Shown here: positions 17,764-26,602 of the stretch, one piece after another
How positions within the stretch are numbered: the first letter of the stretch is position 1
How the letters are laid out: each line of letters starts with the position of its first letter
Assembly: GCA_041677345.1 (NCBI GenBank)
Contig: JBAYQE010000008.1
Span: 1-56,688 of the forward strand
Reading direction: 5' to 3'
Length of the DNA stretch: 56,688 nt
From: JALOAT01 sp041677345
Lineage (GTDB): Bacteria; Pseudomonadota; Gammaproteobacteria; Thiohalomonadales; Thiohalomonadaceae
Translations under genes and position numbers: made by a program
The notes under the pieces: generated by a model
What the model was told of the DNA's origin: nothing
What the model saw: the letters and a program-made list of their open reading frames with translations, nothing else
Database searches by the model: none

Positions 17764-18969
17764 TTATTCATGGCGCAATGCCTCGATGGGATCGAGCCGC
17801 GCCGCGCGGCGTGCGGGAAAATAACCGAACAACACACCGATCGCGGCAGAGAACACGAACGCCACGGTGAAAATGGCCGGTTCCAGAACCATGGGCACGT
17901 TAAGCAACGCGGCCACGCCCCAGGTCATGCCCACGGCAATCACCATGCCCAGTACGCCACCGAAGATGGACAGCACCACCGCCTCCACCAGGAACTGCAT
18001 GAGGACGTCCTGCTCCATGGCACCGATGGCAAGGCGGATGCCAATCTCACGGGTACGCTCGGTCACCGACACCAACATGATGTTCATGATGCCGATTCCG
18101 CCCACCAGCAGGCTTACCGCAGCGACCGCACCGAGCAAGGCCGTGAGCACCTTGGTGGTGGAGGTAAGCGCCTGCGTGATCTCCTGCATGTCGCGCACGG
18201 TGAAATTGTCGTCATCGTAGGGTGCGATGCGGCGCCGCTCGCGCAGCAACTGTTCCACGTCCTTCTTCACCTTGGTGGTGGAAACCCCGTCCTGTGCCGA
18301 GATCTGGATGTTGCGCACGTCCTGGTTGCCCGCCACGCGCCGCCAGTAGGTGCGCATGGGAATGATCACGGCGTCGTCCTGATCCATGCCCATGCTCGAC
18401 TGCCCCTTGGCTGCGAGCACACCGATGACCTCGCACGACACGTTCTTGAGGCGGATGGACGCACCCACCGGGTCCTGGCCACCAAACAGTTCCTTACGCA
18501 CCGTTTCGCCCAGCACGCAGACCGCCTTGCCGGCGCGCAGCTCGCTCTCGGTGAAACTGCGGCCCACGGCGATGGGCCAGTCACGGATGGTGAAGTAGGC
18601 GTTGGTGGTGCCGATGACGGAGGTGATCCAGTTGGCGTTGCCATAGACCGCGGTGAATGTGCGCGTGGCGGTGGGTGCCACCGCGCGCAGACCGGAGACC
18701 TCACGGGCGATGGCCTCTGCATCCTCCATGGTGAAGGGCTTGGCGGCGATGCGCTGGCCCATGCCGAAGAACTGACCCGGACTCACCTGTAGCAGGTTGC
18801 TGCCCAGGCTGGTGATCTGTGCGGTGACCTGCGCCGTGGCGCCGGCGCCCACGTTTACCATGGTGATCACCGCGGCCACGCCGATGACGATACCCAACGT
18901 GGTGAGCGAGGAACGCAGCAGGTTACGGCGAATGGCGCGCAAGGCGAGCAGCAGGGCATTGCCGAACAT
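17764..18969 (-). CDS. MacB-type ABC transporter permease
   Basis: Inner-membrane protein of 401 residues with MacB topology: an N-terminal helix (about 20-45, SSLTTLGIVIGVAAVITM), a large periplasmic domain (about 50-270), and three C-terminal helices (about 275-390). The motif GGIGIMNIMLVSVTERTREIGIR is typical of MacB/FtsX-like permeases. Unlike E. coli MacB it carries no ATPase domain; the ATPase is encoded by the preceding gene, overlapping by one base. The complex should use ATP to drive export of a substrate via the adjacent membrane fusion protein and an outer-membrane channel not encoded here. The substrate is unknown. Confidence 0.9.
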   Translation of the reverse strand: MFGNALLLALRAIRRNLLRSSLTTLGIVIGVAAVITMVNVGAGATAQVTAQITSLGSNLLQVSPGQFFGMGQRIAAKPFTMEDAEAIAREVSGLRAVAPTATRTFTAVYGNANWITSVIGTTNAYFTIRDWPIAVGRSFTESELRAGKAVCVLGETVRKELFGGQDPVGASIRLKNVSCEVIGVLAAKGQSSMGMDQDDAVIIPMRTYWRRVAGNQDVRNIQISAQDGVSTTKVKKDVEQLLRERRRIAPYDDDNFTVRDMQEITQALTSTTKVLTALLGAVAAVSLLVGGIGIMNIMLVSVTERTREIGIRLAIGAMEQDVLMQFLVEAVVLSIFGGVLGMVIAVGMTWGVAALLNVPMVLEPAIFTVAFVFSAAIGVLFGYFPARRAARLDPIEALRHE

Positions 18970-19670
18970 CAGGCAGCCGCCTCCCCGCGCAGGTCATGTT
19001 CGATGCAACCGTCACGGAAACGCACCACACGTTCGGCGAAGGCGGCGATATCAGCCTCGTGGGTAACCATCACCACAGTGATGCCGTGCTCCCGGTTCAA
19101 TTGTCGAATGAGTTCCATGATCTCGTGGCTGCGCGCACTGTCCAGATTGCCCGTGGGCTCGTCGGCGAGCAGCACCTTGGGTTCGGTGACGATGGCACGG
19201 GCGATGGCAACGCGTTGCTGCTGACCGCCCGAAAGTTCGGCGGGAGTGTGCGTTTCGCGCCCATGCAGCCCCACTGCACCGAGGGCGGCACGGGCGCGCG
19301 CATGACGCTCGGCGGCCGGCATGCCGCGGTATACCAGCGGCAGTTCCACATTCTCCAGCGCCGAGGTGCGCGCCAACAGGTTGAAGCCCTGGAACACGAA
19401 ACCGATGAAGTGCCGGCGCAACAGCGCACGGCCATCACGTGCCAGGCGGCCCACATCCACGCCGTCGAAGAGATAGGCCCCATCCGTGGGCGTATCCAGG
19501 CAACCGAGAATGTTCATGCAGGTGGACTTGCCCGAACCGCTCGGGCCCATCATGGCCACGAACTCACCTTGCGCGATCTGGAGATCGATGCCTGCCAGTG
19601 CGGCCACGGCCGCTTCACCCGTGCCGTAGATCTTGCGCACCTTGCGCAGTTCGATGAGGGGTCGGCTCAT
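18969..19670 (-). CDS. ABC transporter ATP-binding protein (MacB/LolD type)
   Basis: 233-residue ATPase with Walker A GPSGSGKST (about 42-50), the Q-loop region, signature LSGGQQQRVAIARAI, Walker B VLLADEPTGNLD and the switch histidine in VMVTHEAD. The LolD/MacB group powers mechanotransmission rather than classic transport. It overlaps the fusion protein gene by 4 bases and the permease by one, so the three are one operon. Confidence 0.93.
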   Translation of the reverse strand: MSRPLIELRKVRKIYGTGEAAVAALAGIDLQIAQGEFVAMMGPSGSGKSTCMNILGCLDTPTDGAYLFDGVDVGRLARDGRALLRRHFIGFVFQGFNLLARTSALENVELPLVYRGMPAAERHARARAALGAVGLHGRETHTPAELSGGQQQRVAIARAIVTEPKVLLADEPTGNLDSARSHEIMELIRQLNREHGITVVMVTHEADIAAFAERVVRFRDGCIEHDLRGEAAA

Positions 19671-20911
19671 TTCGGCGTACTAACGGTGTCGGTGATCAGC
19701 AGCATGCCGGGCGTCAGCTCACCTTCGAGTACCTGGGTGTTGCGCCCGTCGCTGGCACCGGTGCGAATGGCCACGGGCGTGGGCACACCTTCGCGCAGGG
19801 TGTACACGGTCTGGCGACCGTCCGGCTCCCTGGCTTTCTGTACCGTCTTGGCCGCCCGCGGTGGTCCGCGCATGGCAAGCATGCCGCCGGGGCGCTTCGG
19901 TTCCTCTACCGGGGGCGTAAAACGCAGGGCGGCGTTGGGCACCAACAGCACGTCGCTGAGGTGCGCGCTGACGATGTCGGCGGTGGCCGTCATGCCGGGC
20001 ATGAGGACCAGGTCGTCATTGGCCACGGACAACACGGTCTCGTAGGTGACCACACCTTCCACCGTCTTGGGCGCCTGCCGAATCTGCTTCACCTCGGCGC
20101 TGAAGGTGCGGCCCGGGTAGGCATCCACGGTAAAGCTGGCGGTCTGACCGGCACGCACCTGGCCGATATCGGCCTCGTCCACGGCCACCACAAGCTCCAT
20201 GCGCGACAGGTCATCGGCCAGGGTGAACAGCACCGGGGTCTGGAAGGAGGCCGCCACGGTCTGGCCTTTCTCCACCTGGCGATTGAGCACGATGCCGCCG
20301 ATGGGCGCGCGGATCACCGATTTGCGCAGGTTGGTCTCCTGGGCATCCACCGCCGCCCTGGCCTGGGCAGCCTGGGCACGGGCCATCACCTCCGCGGCCT
20401 CGGCGCGGGCGAAGGCGCCCCGCAGCTTGTCCAGGTCACTGGCCGTGCACATGCCGCGGTCCACCAGGTCTTCACAGCGCTTGAGGCCCAGCCGGGTCTC
20501 GGTGACCGTGGCCTGTGCCTCCTTCACCTTGGCCGCGGCGGCCTGCAAGGTAGCACGCGCCTCCACCAGACGCGCCTCCAGCATCTCCCGGTCGAGGCGC
20601 GCCAGTACCTGACCGGCCTCCACGTGGTCATTGAAATCCACCTCCACGCTGGCGATGGTGCCGGAGAGTTCGCTGCCCACGTCCACGCGATTCAGGGGCT
20701 GCAGGGTACCGGTGGCGCTCACGGTCACCACCAGCTGCCCCTGGGTGGCCGGTGCCGTCCGGTAGCCCGGCACATCGCCATCGCCGCTCAGCCACAGCCA
20801 GCCCGCCACGCCGGCCAGGAGCACGGCCACAGCCGCCCCCAGCCAGCGCAGCGGCCGGCGGCGCGTCGGACCGACGGCCAGGACGCTGGCCACACTGTTC
20901 TCGTTATTCAT
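19667..20911 (-). CDS. MacA-like periplasmic membrane fusion protein
   Basis: 414-residue adaptor protein of a tripartite efflux system. A membrane anchor lies near residues 23-42, followed by the lipoyl-like half motif, a coiled-coil hairpin (about 105-190) and beta-barrel domains; the phrase VIRAPIGGIVLNRQVEKGQTV is typical. The ATG at 20911 is selected because the membrane anchor then has a usual N-terminal position; an upstream in-frame TTG at 20983 would add 24 unlikely residues. Two cysteines in the hairpin (KRCEDLVDRGMC) are uncommon. It is the first gene of the three-gene export operon. Confidence 0.88.
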   Translation of the reverse strand: MNNENSVASVLAVGPTRRRPLRWLGAAVAVLLAGVAGWLWLSGDGDVPGYRTAPATQGQLVVTVSATGTLQPLNRVDVGSELSGTIASVEVDFNDHVEAGQVLARLDREMLEARLVEARATLQAAAAKVKEAQATVTETRLGLKRCEDLVDRGMCTASDLDKLRGAFARAEAAEVMARAQAAQARAAVDAQETNLRKSVIRAPIGGIVLNRQVEKGQTVAASFQTPVLFTLADDLSRMELVVAVDEADIGQVRAGQTASFTVDAYPGRTFSAEVKQIRQAPKTVEGVVTYETVLSVANDDLVLMPGMTATADIVSAHLSDVLLVPNAALRFTPPVEEPKRPGGMLAMRGPPRAAKTVQKAREPDGRQTVYTLREGVPTPVAIRTGASDGRNTQVLEGELTPGMLLITDTVSTPK

Positions 20912-21133
20912 GTCCACTCCGGTCAGGGTGCGCGGATTCACCCGGAAAAGCTGCCGCGACAATAGAGAGCCGCACGGCGGCAATTGGTTCCGCTCGGCGT
21001 GCGCGGGACGCGCACCGCAGCCGTGAAGGCCAAGGCCACTTTACCCCCGCCGCGTGCGGTATACGCGACACGGCGCGCGAGCAAATGCGAAGAAGTGCAA
21101 AGGCCCTGATTTTTCGGGAGAAGGCGGCGGGCA

Positions 21134-21164
21134 CGCGCCGGGCGATCTTACCCTGCCCGGCGCG
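21134..21164 (-). terminator. Strong GC hairpin, possible terminator of the 43-residue protein gene
   Basis: A perfect 10-bp inverted repeat (CGCGCCGGGC against GCCCGGCGCG) with an 11-base loop lies 26 bases after the stop of the small gene at 21190-21321. No run of T follows on either strand, so intrinsic termination is uncertain; the strength of the stem is what is seen. Confidence 0.35.
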
Positions 21165-21189
21165 CCATGGGGGCGAACGCCCCGCGGGA

Positions 21190-21321
21190 TCAGGCGATGC
21201 CCAGGGCGGCGAGCACCGCGGTCACGTCGCCGCCGCTGAAACCGGCAGCGGCAAGCCACAGCCCGGTCAGGACGATGCAGGCATCGGCGACAAGGCGGGA
21301 CAGTCGGGTCCGTGTGGTCAT
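21190..21321 (-). CDS. Small single-span membrane protein, 43 residues
   Basis: Unrecognised small protein. The start is well supported: ATG at 21321 is preceded by GGAGGAG at a spacing of about 7. The sequence begins MTTRTRLSRLVADACIV, a positively charged start followed by a hydrophobic stretch with LTGLWLAAAGF, and ends in VTAVLAALGIA, so an inner-membrane location with an N-in topology is inferred. It diverges from another tiny membrane protein at 21521. I know no family for it. Confidence 0.55.
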   Translation of the reverse strand: MTTRTRLSRLVADACIVLTGLWLAAAGFSGGDVTAVLAALGIA

Positions 21322-21422
21322 GGCTTCTCTCCTCCGTTGTGTGGCGCTACGGGGACAGAATGGCGTAATGGGCTGAAGTGCCGCTGAACCGGGGCTTGCA
21401 AGGGGCTTAAAAACCACACGGA

Positions 21423-21440
21423 CATTGACGATTTTCAATG
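21423..21440. promoter_or_regulatory. Dyad between two small divergent genes
   Basis: CATTGA and TCAATG form a perfect 6-bp inverted repeat with 6 bases between, inside the 199-base spacer separating the two small membrane protein genes. It overlaps a TTGACG that could be a -35 for the rightward gene, but no good -10 is seen at normal spacing. It may be a shared operator; this is inference. Confidence 0.25.
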
Positions 21441-21520
21441 CCTCGGCCGAATAGCCGCTCCTACGATGGACCTGCCGCCCCGCAGAGGGTATTTCTGACA
21501 ACCATCAGAGGGAAAAGTCC

Positions 21521-21634
21521 ATGCTCGAAACCATCATCGGCACGGTCGTTTATGGCCTCATCTTCTATCTCGTCTTCCTGGGTCGTCTGTTTGACGCCGG
21601 CCGCTTCGACCGCGGTAACAACTACAACAAATAG
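21521..21634 (+). CDS. Small membrane protein, 37 residues
   Basis: Unrecognised small protein with a clear start: AGAGGGA precedes the ATG at 21521 by a normal spacing. It begins MLETIIGTVVYGLIFYLVF, one hydrophobic span of about 18 residues, followed by a charged tail with LFDAGRFDRGNNYNK. The tail is rich in Asp, Arg and Asn and would face one side of the membrane. It lies 48 bases before the 3' end of the convergent Rieske oxidoreductase gene. Small TM peptides of this type often modulate larger membrane complexes; no partner is evident here. Confidence 0.55.
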   Translation: MLETIIGTVVYGLIFYLVFLGRLFDAGRFDRGNNYNK

Positions 21635-21682
21635 ATCCGGAATTTATCCTGCGGGCGCCCACGGGCGTCCGCAGGGCTCCGC

Positions 21683-23194
21683 TCATTCCTCCTCACGCGA
21701 CTCCAGGTCGCGCACCGCAGGCCCTTCGATCAGCTCGCCCGACGCGCTGAAGCGCGAACCGTGGCATGGGCAATCCCAGCTCTTCTCCGCGCCGTTCCAG
21801 CTCACCATGCAATTGAGGTGGGGGCAGAACGGCGAGAGATAGTGATTGGTGCCGTCCTCGCCCTTGTACACCGCCACGGGAATGCCGTTGCGCCGGCAGA
21901 CCGCCCCCTCCCCCCGGCGCACGTCGCATACGTCCGGCAGGCGCCAGCTGCGCACGTGGTCCGTGACCCAACCCTTGCCTATCGCGAAGTTCTCACGCAG
22001 CAGCTGTTTACCCGTGATGCGCAAGTGGTAGCGCGTGGCATCGTACAGCTCCGCCCATGGATTACGGCGCTCGAGGATATGGTCACCGAGTACCTGCGCT
22101 GCCGCCACGCCGTTGGCGAGGCCCCAGGCACTGAAACCGGTCGCCACGTACAGGCGTCGCGTGGTGGTGCTGAGTTTGCCCACGAAGGGCATACGGTCTG
22201 GTGAGAAATAGTCCTGGTTGCCCCAGCGCAGCAACACCTCCTGCACATCGAAGCGCTCGCGGGTGAAGCGCTCGAGAGCCGTGAACTGCTCGGCCATGTC
22301 GCCCTGGCCCGTCTTGAACGGTGGCCCCACGGTGACCAGAACACCGCCCTGCGCATCGGGGTGGGGCCGAATGGAGTGGGATGGTGCCTCCACACCCACG
22401 AACATGCCTTCGGGCAGGCTACCCGGGGCGAGCCGGGAGGCGAGCAGCGCGTGGCGCTGGGGGAACACCCTGGCGAAGTGCAGGCCCTCGAGCATGAAAG
22501 GCAGATTGGTGGCGATCACCACGTCACGCGCCCACACCGTGCCGCGATGGGTGAGCACACGATGGGGATTGCCCGCTTCCACGCCGAACACACGTGTGTG
22601 CTCACAGACGAGGCTGCCGTCACCCGCCACGGATGCGGCGATAGGCAGCAGGAACTTGAGGGGATGGAAACGCGCCTGGTGATCGAAGCGCACGGCGCCT
22701 GCCACGGAAAATGGCAGCGGCAGCTCACGGCTGAAGGAGGCGGGGAGACCGAGCCGCGTGGCCACCTCTACCTCGGCGTGGATATCGGCAAGCCGCCCGC
22801 CCGTTTCGCTGTAGCTGTAGGCCGGCACGCGCGCGAACTCGCAGTCGATGCCACGCTCGGCTGCGATACGCTCGACCCAGTCGATGCCGGCCTGGTTGGC
22901 CTCTCCGTAGAGTCGCGCCGTGGTGTCGCCGAAGTTACGGGCCAGTTCCGCGTAGATCAGGCTGTGCAACGAGGTGAGCTTGGCGCTGGTATGACCGGTC
23001 ACCTGACCGCCCACACGCCGACCTTCGATCAGCGCCACCGTACGGCCGGCGCGCTTGAGCAGGTCGGCGGTGAGTACGCCCACCCAACCGCCACCGACGA
23101 TGGCCACATCCACCTTGGCGCCCCCAGCCAGGGGCTCGAACTCGGGACGGTCGATCTCCAGCCAGTAGGATGCCGCCCGCCCAGGCAGTTCCAT
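21683..23194 (-). CDS. FAD-dependent oxidoreductase with C-terminal Rieske domain
   Basis: 503-residue two-domain redox protein. The N-terminal DAO-type flavin domain has the dinucleotide fold VDVAIVGGGWVGVLTADLL (about 28-46) and GHTSAKLTSLHSLIY. The C-terminal domain (about 410-500) has the Rieske 2Fe-2S ligands in CPHLNC and, 16 residues on, CPCHGS. Such fusions are widespread, often annotated as glycine/D-amino-acid oxidases, but substrates are rarely known. The ATG at 23194 (MELPGRAASYW) is chosen because family members start shortly before the flavin motif. It is monocistronic, with divergent gpmI upstream. Confidence 0.88.
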   Translation of the reverse strand: MELPGRAASYWLEIDRPEFEPLAGGAKVDVAIVGGGWVGVLTADLLKRAGRTVALIEGRRVGGQVTGHTSAKLTSLHSLIYAELARNFGDTTARLYGEANQAGIDWVERIAAERGIDCEFARVPAYSYSETGGRLADIHAEVEVATRLGLPASFSRELPLPFSVAGAVRFDHQARFHPLKFLLPIAASVAGDGSLVCEHTRVFGVEAGNPHRVLTHRGTVWARDVVIATNLPFMLEGLHFARVFPQRHALLASRLAPGSLPEGMFVGVEAPSHSIRPHPDAQGGVLVTVGPPFKTGQGDMAEQFTALERFTRERFDVQEVLLRWGNQDYFSPDRMPFVGKLSTTTRRLYVATGFSAWGLANGVAAAQVLGDHILERRNPWAELYDATRYHLRITGKQLLRENFAIGKGWVTDHVRSWRLPDVCDVRRGEGAVCRRNGIPVAVYKGEDGTNHYLSPFCPHLNCMVSWNGAEKSWDCPCHGSRFSASGELIEGPAVRDLESREEE

Positions 23195-23587
23195 GTGCGC
23201 CTCCGGTTCGGTCTCGGTTCGCTGAAGATATAGGCAACGGCCGCACACACCGCCAAGGAACCGCTTGGGCAAGCGGCTCCGTGGCGCAAACCGTCCGCCC
23301 GCAGCGGGCCTGCCTCCTGCCTCCTGCCTCCGGATACCTCGTGAAGATCCCTTGATCGGCCGATGCCCTGCACAAGAATCTTGCGCGCGCTAACAGGATC
23401 TCGAGCGAACCGCGGCGGCGCGGGTAGGTCGGTTGTTGCATATCCACGGACGTAGGGTACGCTCACCCAAAATTGTCGGTAGCGCTCGTGAATTGCTTGC
23501 GGCCGGTTGCCGAACCGCAGGGCCGCCACCGGCGTTCAGGTGTAATGTTTCAGGAACCCGCCATAGCCTCAGGAGAAGCCAGCGACC
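23195..23587. other. Divergent intergenic region between Rieske oxidoreductase and gpmI
   Basis: 393 bases with no convincing gene. It holds a hairpin at 23261-23276 (CCGCTTG, two bases, CAAGCGG), three perfect tandem copies of CCTGCCT at 23309-23329, and a CAAGA-A-TCTTG dyad near 23373. Promoters for both flanking genes must be here, but no strong -35/-10 pair was recognised. gpmI has an AGGAG ribosome site just before its ATG. Confidence 0.5.
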
Positions 23588-25132
23588 ATGCAACACGACG
23601 ATCACGGTGCGCCCCGACGACCGGTGGTGCTCATCATTCTGGATGGATTCGGGGTCAATCCGGGCAAGATCAACAATGCCATCGCGCAGGCCCGCACACC
23701 GCGTCTGGATGCGTATTTCGCCCGCTACCCGCACACGGTGATCCAGGCGTCGGGCCATGCGGTGGGCCTGCCCGACGGGCAGATGGGTAACTCGGAAGTG
23801 GGCCATACCACACTGGGTTGCGGCAGCATCGTGCGCCAGGACCTGGTGCTCATCGACGACGCCATTGCAGACGGCAGCTTCTTCCGCAACGAGGTCCTGG
23901 TGCGGGCGGTCCGTGACGCCGCCGCCGCCGACCGCCCCCTGCATTTGTTCGGGCTGGTCTCCACCGGCGGCGTGCACAGCCATCTGCGCCACCTCCTGTC
24001 GCTCACGGAGTTGTGCGCGCGCCATGGTGCGCGGCCGCTGCTGCACATGTTCACTGACGGGCGCGACACGCCACCCAAGTCGGCCCTGAGCTACGTGGCC
24101 GATGTGGAGGCGGCACTCGCCAAGGCCGGAGGGGCGGTTGCCACGGTGAGTGGGCGCTTCTGGTCCATGGACCGTGACAAGCGCTGGGATCGCACCGAGC
24201 GTGCCTGGCGCGCCCTCGTACACAACGAGGGGCCGCGCGCCGACAGCCTGCGCGCGGCCATCGAGGCAGCCTATGCCGCGGGCCAGACCGACGAGTTCAT
24301 CGAACCGGTGATCCTGCCCAGTGCGCAGCCCATGGGCCCGGGTGATCACGCCCTCAACTTCAATTTTCGCAAGGACCGCCCACGCCAGATGGTGGCGGCG
24401 CTGGCCCTGCACGACTTCGACGGCTTCCAGCGCCCCGGCTTCGAGCCCATTCCGGTCACCTGCATGATGGAATACGACCGTCGCTTCGGGCTGCCCTTCG
24501 CCTTCGCCCCCGATCGCCCGGGCATCACCCTCAGTCAGGTGATCAGCCAGGCCGGACTCAAGCAATTGCATTGTGCCGAGACGGAAAAGGCGGCCCACGT
24601 CACCTACTTCTTCAATGGGGGACATGCCGAGCCCGTGGCGGGGGAATCCCACGTGACCATCCCGTCACCCCGGGTCGCCACCTACGACTTGAAACCCGAG
24701 ATGAGTGCGCCCGAGGTGGCCGAGTGCGTGGTCGAGGCCATCCGCTCGGGCACCTACGCCTTCATCGTGGTGAATTTCGCCAACGGCGACATGGTGGGCC
24801 ATACCGCCGTGCGCGAGGCCGTAATCAAGGCGGTGGAGACGCTGGACGAACAGGTAGGGCGGGTACTCGATACGGCGGTGGCCTGTGACTACTCGGCCAT
24901 CCTCACCGCGGACCACGGCAACTGCGAACAACTGCTGGATGCGGGCACCGATGCACCACACACCCAGCACACTGAATATCCGGTGCCGTTCATGGTGATC
25001 GACAGCATCGACTGGCGCCTGTCCACGGCGGGTGGCCTCGGCAATGTGGCCCCGACCGTGCTGCACCTCATGGGCCTGCAGAAACCCGACGCCATGACCT
25101 GCCACTCCATGCTGCTCGGGCCGGCGCGGTAG
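23588..25132 (+). CDS. gpmI: 2,3-bisphosphoglycerate-independent phosphoglycerate mutase
   Basis: 514-residue metal-dependent mutase interconverting 3- and 2-phosphoglycerate in glycolysis and gluconeogenesis. It begins with the phosphatase domain (VVLIILDGFG, metal aspartate), includes the catalytic serine in MGNSEVGHTTLG near residues 62-74, the transferase domain (TDGRDTPPKSA, GRFWSMDRDKRWDR), and the C-terminal metal motifs VNFANGDMVGHT and LTADHGNCEQLLD. Length is normal for the family. An AGGAG site supports the start. It converges on the YebG-like gene with an inverted-repeat element between. Confidence 0.96.
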   Translation: MQHDDHGAPRRPVVLIILDGFGVNPGKINNAIAQARTPRLDAYFARYPHTVIQASGHAVGLPDGQMGNSEVGHTTLGCGSIVRQDLVLIDDAIADGSFFRNEVLVRAVRDAAAADRPLHLFGLVSTGGVHSHLRHLLSLTELCARHGARPLLHMFTDGRDTPPKSALSYVADVEAALAKAGGAVATVSGRFWSMDRDKRWDRTERAWRALVHNEGPRADSLRAAIEAAYAAGQTDEFIEPVILPSAQPMGPGDHALNFNFRKDRPRQMVAALALHDFDGFQRPGFEPIPVTCMMEYDRRFGLPFAFAPDRPGITLSQVISQAGLKQLHCAETEKAAHVTYFFNGGHAEPVAGESHVTIPSPRVATYDLKPEMSAPEVAECVVEAIRSGTYAFIVVNFANGDMVGHTAVREAVIKAVETLDEQVGRVLDTAVACDYSAILTADHGNCEQLLDAGTDAPHTQHTEYPVPFMVIDSIDWRLSTAGGLGNVAPTVLHLMGLQKPDAMTCHSMLLGPAR

Positions 25133-25148
25133 CAGTTTTTTGGGGGTG

Positions 25149-25277
25149 AAACGCGGAGGACGCGGAGAAGAAGGCTCGGGTCAAGATCGGCCGTTGTCGC
25201 CGTGCTTGCGTCTCAGCCTTTCGCGGGTAGGTGAGCGAACACCTCCTCCCCTTCGCGTCCTCCGCGCCCTCCGCGTT
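25149..25277. repeat. Inverted-repeat intergenic element, CGCGGAGG type
   Basis: 129-bp element between the stops of convergent gpmI and the YebG-like gene. The left arm (25149-25174) has ACGCGGAGG units and the right arm (25250-25277) is the reverse complement apart from one mismatch over the first 18 bases. Unit spacing is about 9 bp. It could fold into a long hairpin serving both convergent transcripts. Confidence 0.75.
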
Positions 25278-25287
25278 ATATCCATGC

Positions 25288-25677
25288 TCAGGCTTCGCTG
25301 AGCGCCGGCTCCTGTGCCGGTTCCTGCATGGGCTGCGGCTGCACTTGGATGGTTTCCACCGCCTCCGCTGCAGGTGGGGCGGGCTTGGGCGCACGCTTGG
25401 CCGGCGCCTTGCGGCTGCCGCGCGCCGGCTTGCCCTTCCCTTTCACGGGTGCGGCGAAGATGGCACTCATGTCCTTCTCGCGCGCAGCCAGGGCACGGGC
25501 GACGGCCTGGATGGCCTCGCTGTCGAGGTGGTGGTCGTGCACGGTGGCCGTCAGCACCACGGTGAGCCTGTCGGCACGCTCTACCTGCGCCTCGAAGGCC
25601 TCGGCCTCCTGCTGGGATGCGAATACCGCCACTTCCTTGCCGTCGCGGACGACGACGTACTTGGTTTCAACCGGCAT
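25288..25677 (-). CDS. YebG-like protein with Lys/Ala/Pro-rich tail
   Basis: 129 residues. The first half (MPVETKYVVVRDGKEVAVFASQ through the AAREKDMSAIF segment near 70) lines up by eye with E. coli YebG, a small SOS-induced protein of unknown biochemical role. The second half (about 75-129) is low-complexity: basic KGKGKPARGSRKAPAKRAPK, then acidic/Gln/Pro-rich. The tail is longer than in E. coli YebG and could bind nucleic acid. No convincing LexA box was found upstream; a CTGT half-site near 25701 lacks its partner. Confidence is moderate because the match is from memory. Confidence 0.6.
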   Translation of the reverse strand: MPVETKYVVVRDGKEVAVFASQQEAEAFEAQVERADRLTVVLTATVHDHHLDSEAIQAVARALAAREKDMSAIFAAPVKGKGKPARGSRKAPAKRAPKPAPPAAEAVETIQVQPQPMQEPAQEPALSEA

Positions 25678-25881
25678 GGAAACTCCAGAGTGTCTTTGCG
25701 CTGTGGCGCAGGGTGGTGCGCCATGGGTGGGGCGACATGTTACCGCGGACGCGCGTATGCCGCAGTCATGGCGTGGTCATGCCGCACCAGGTTGCGCGAA
25801 AAGGGGAGAAGGATACCGGTACAGGCTCGCAGGGTCAGCTGCGGGGGCTGAAAGGCCCCGGGCAAGGCCTTCCACGAGCGC

Positions 25882-26487
25882 TTACAGGCGCTTCTTGAGC
25901 GCGTAATTGCCCGAACCCTTGCTGACCACCTTTCCTTCACGTAGCAATGCGTCGAGGGTCTTGCTGAACTTCAGCATGTCATAACCCTGATCGCGCAGGC
26001 GCTCGCGCAGCAGACTGTCACTCATATCCATGCGGCCCCTGAGCAACTTCAGGATGGCCATATCCATGCCGGGCGCGCTGCCGGTGCCGGCGGCAGTGAC
26101 CGGCCCGGCGCCGTTGGGTGTCGGGCCGCTCGCCACCGGTGGGGTGGCCGCCTTCGCTTCAGTCCGTTCAGCTCCGGGATCCGCGTCACTGGCGGCGGCA
26201 CTCACTTCCGCCATTTCCTTGTCGAGCGCTGCCAATGCCCTCTGATGGCTGGCCACCAGTTGCAAGCGACGCTGCTGCAGGGCCTGCAGTTCCTTGTCCA
26301 GGATGGCGATGGCACGTTCCTGGTCGGCCGATAGCTGCTCACGCCGCTTGCGCAACTGGGCGAGCCGGGAGGCCCGCGCCGCCATCCGCGCCTGCGCCTC
26401 TTCCTGCTGTTGCTTCTTCCGGGCCAGCTCAAGGAGATCGTTGGCGGAAAGTTCATCCAGGTTGATGAGCATTTGAGGAGTTTCCAT
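25882..26487 (-). CDS. Hypothetical coiled-coil protein with C-terminal winged-helix-like region
   Basis: 201 residues, not assigned to a known family. It opens METPQMLINLDELSANDLLEL, then a long charged heptad-rich region (about 22-95, with QQQEEAQARMAARASRL and KRREQLSADQERA) that should form a coiled coil. An Ala/Gly/Pro linker follows (about 96-140), then a compact domain (about 142-201) with AILKLLRGRMDMSDS and KTLDALLREGKVVSKGSG, which reads like a winged helix with a basic end. A role in DNA binding or as a scaffold is inference. A second in-frame ATG at 26472 is an alternative start. It lies downstream of leuA on the same strand, 115 bases after its stop. Confidence 0.65.
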   Translation of the reverse strand: METPQMLINLDELSANDLLELARKKQQQEEAQARMAARASRLAQLRKRREQLSADQERAIAILDKELQALQQRRLQLVASHQRALAALDKEMAEVSAAASDADPGAERTEAKAATPPVASGPTPNGAGPVTAAGTGSAPGMDMAILKLLRGRMDMSDSLLRERLRDQGYDMLKFSKTLDALLREGKVVSKGSGNYALKKRL

Positions 26488-26602
26488 GCGGCAAATCGTT
26501 GAAACTTCGGACCAATCCTTGTAATCGAGTCCGTCCTGCCCATGCCGTGAAACACCTCACAGGTCGTCGGAACGACGCGTTGGACGTGACCGCATCCCGC
26601 CG

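Noticed and set aside
25690..25720. Possible LexA box before the YebG-like gene
   Set aside because: A CTGT half-site is present but the matching ACAG at the right distance is not.
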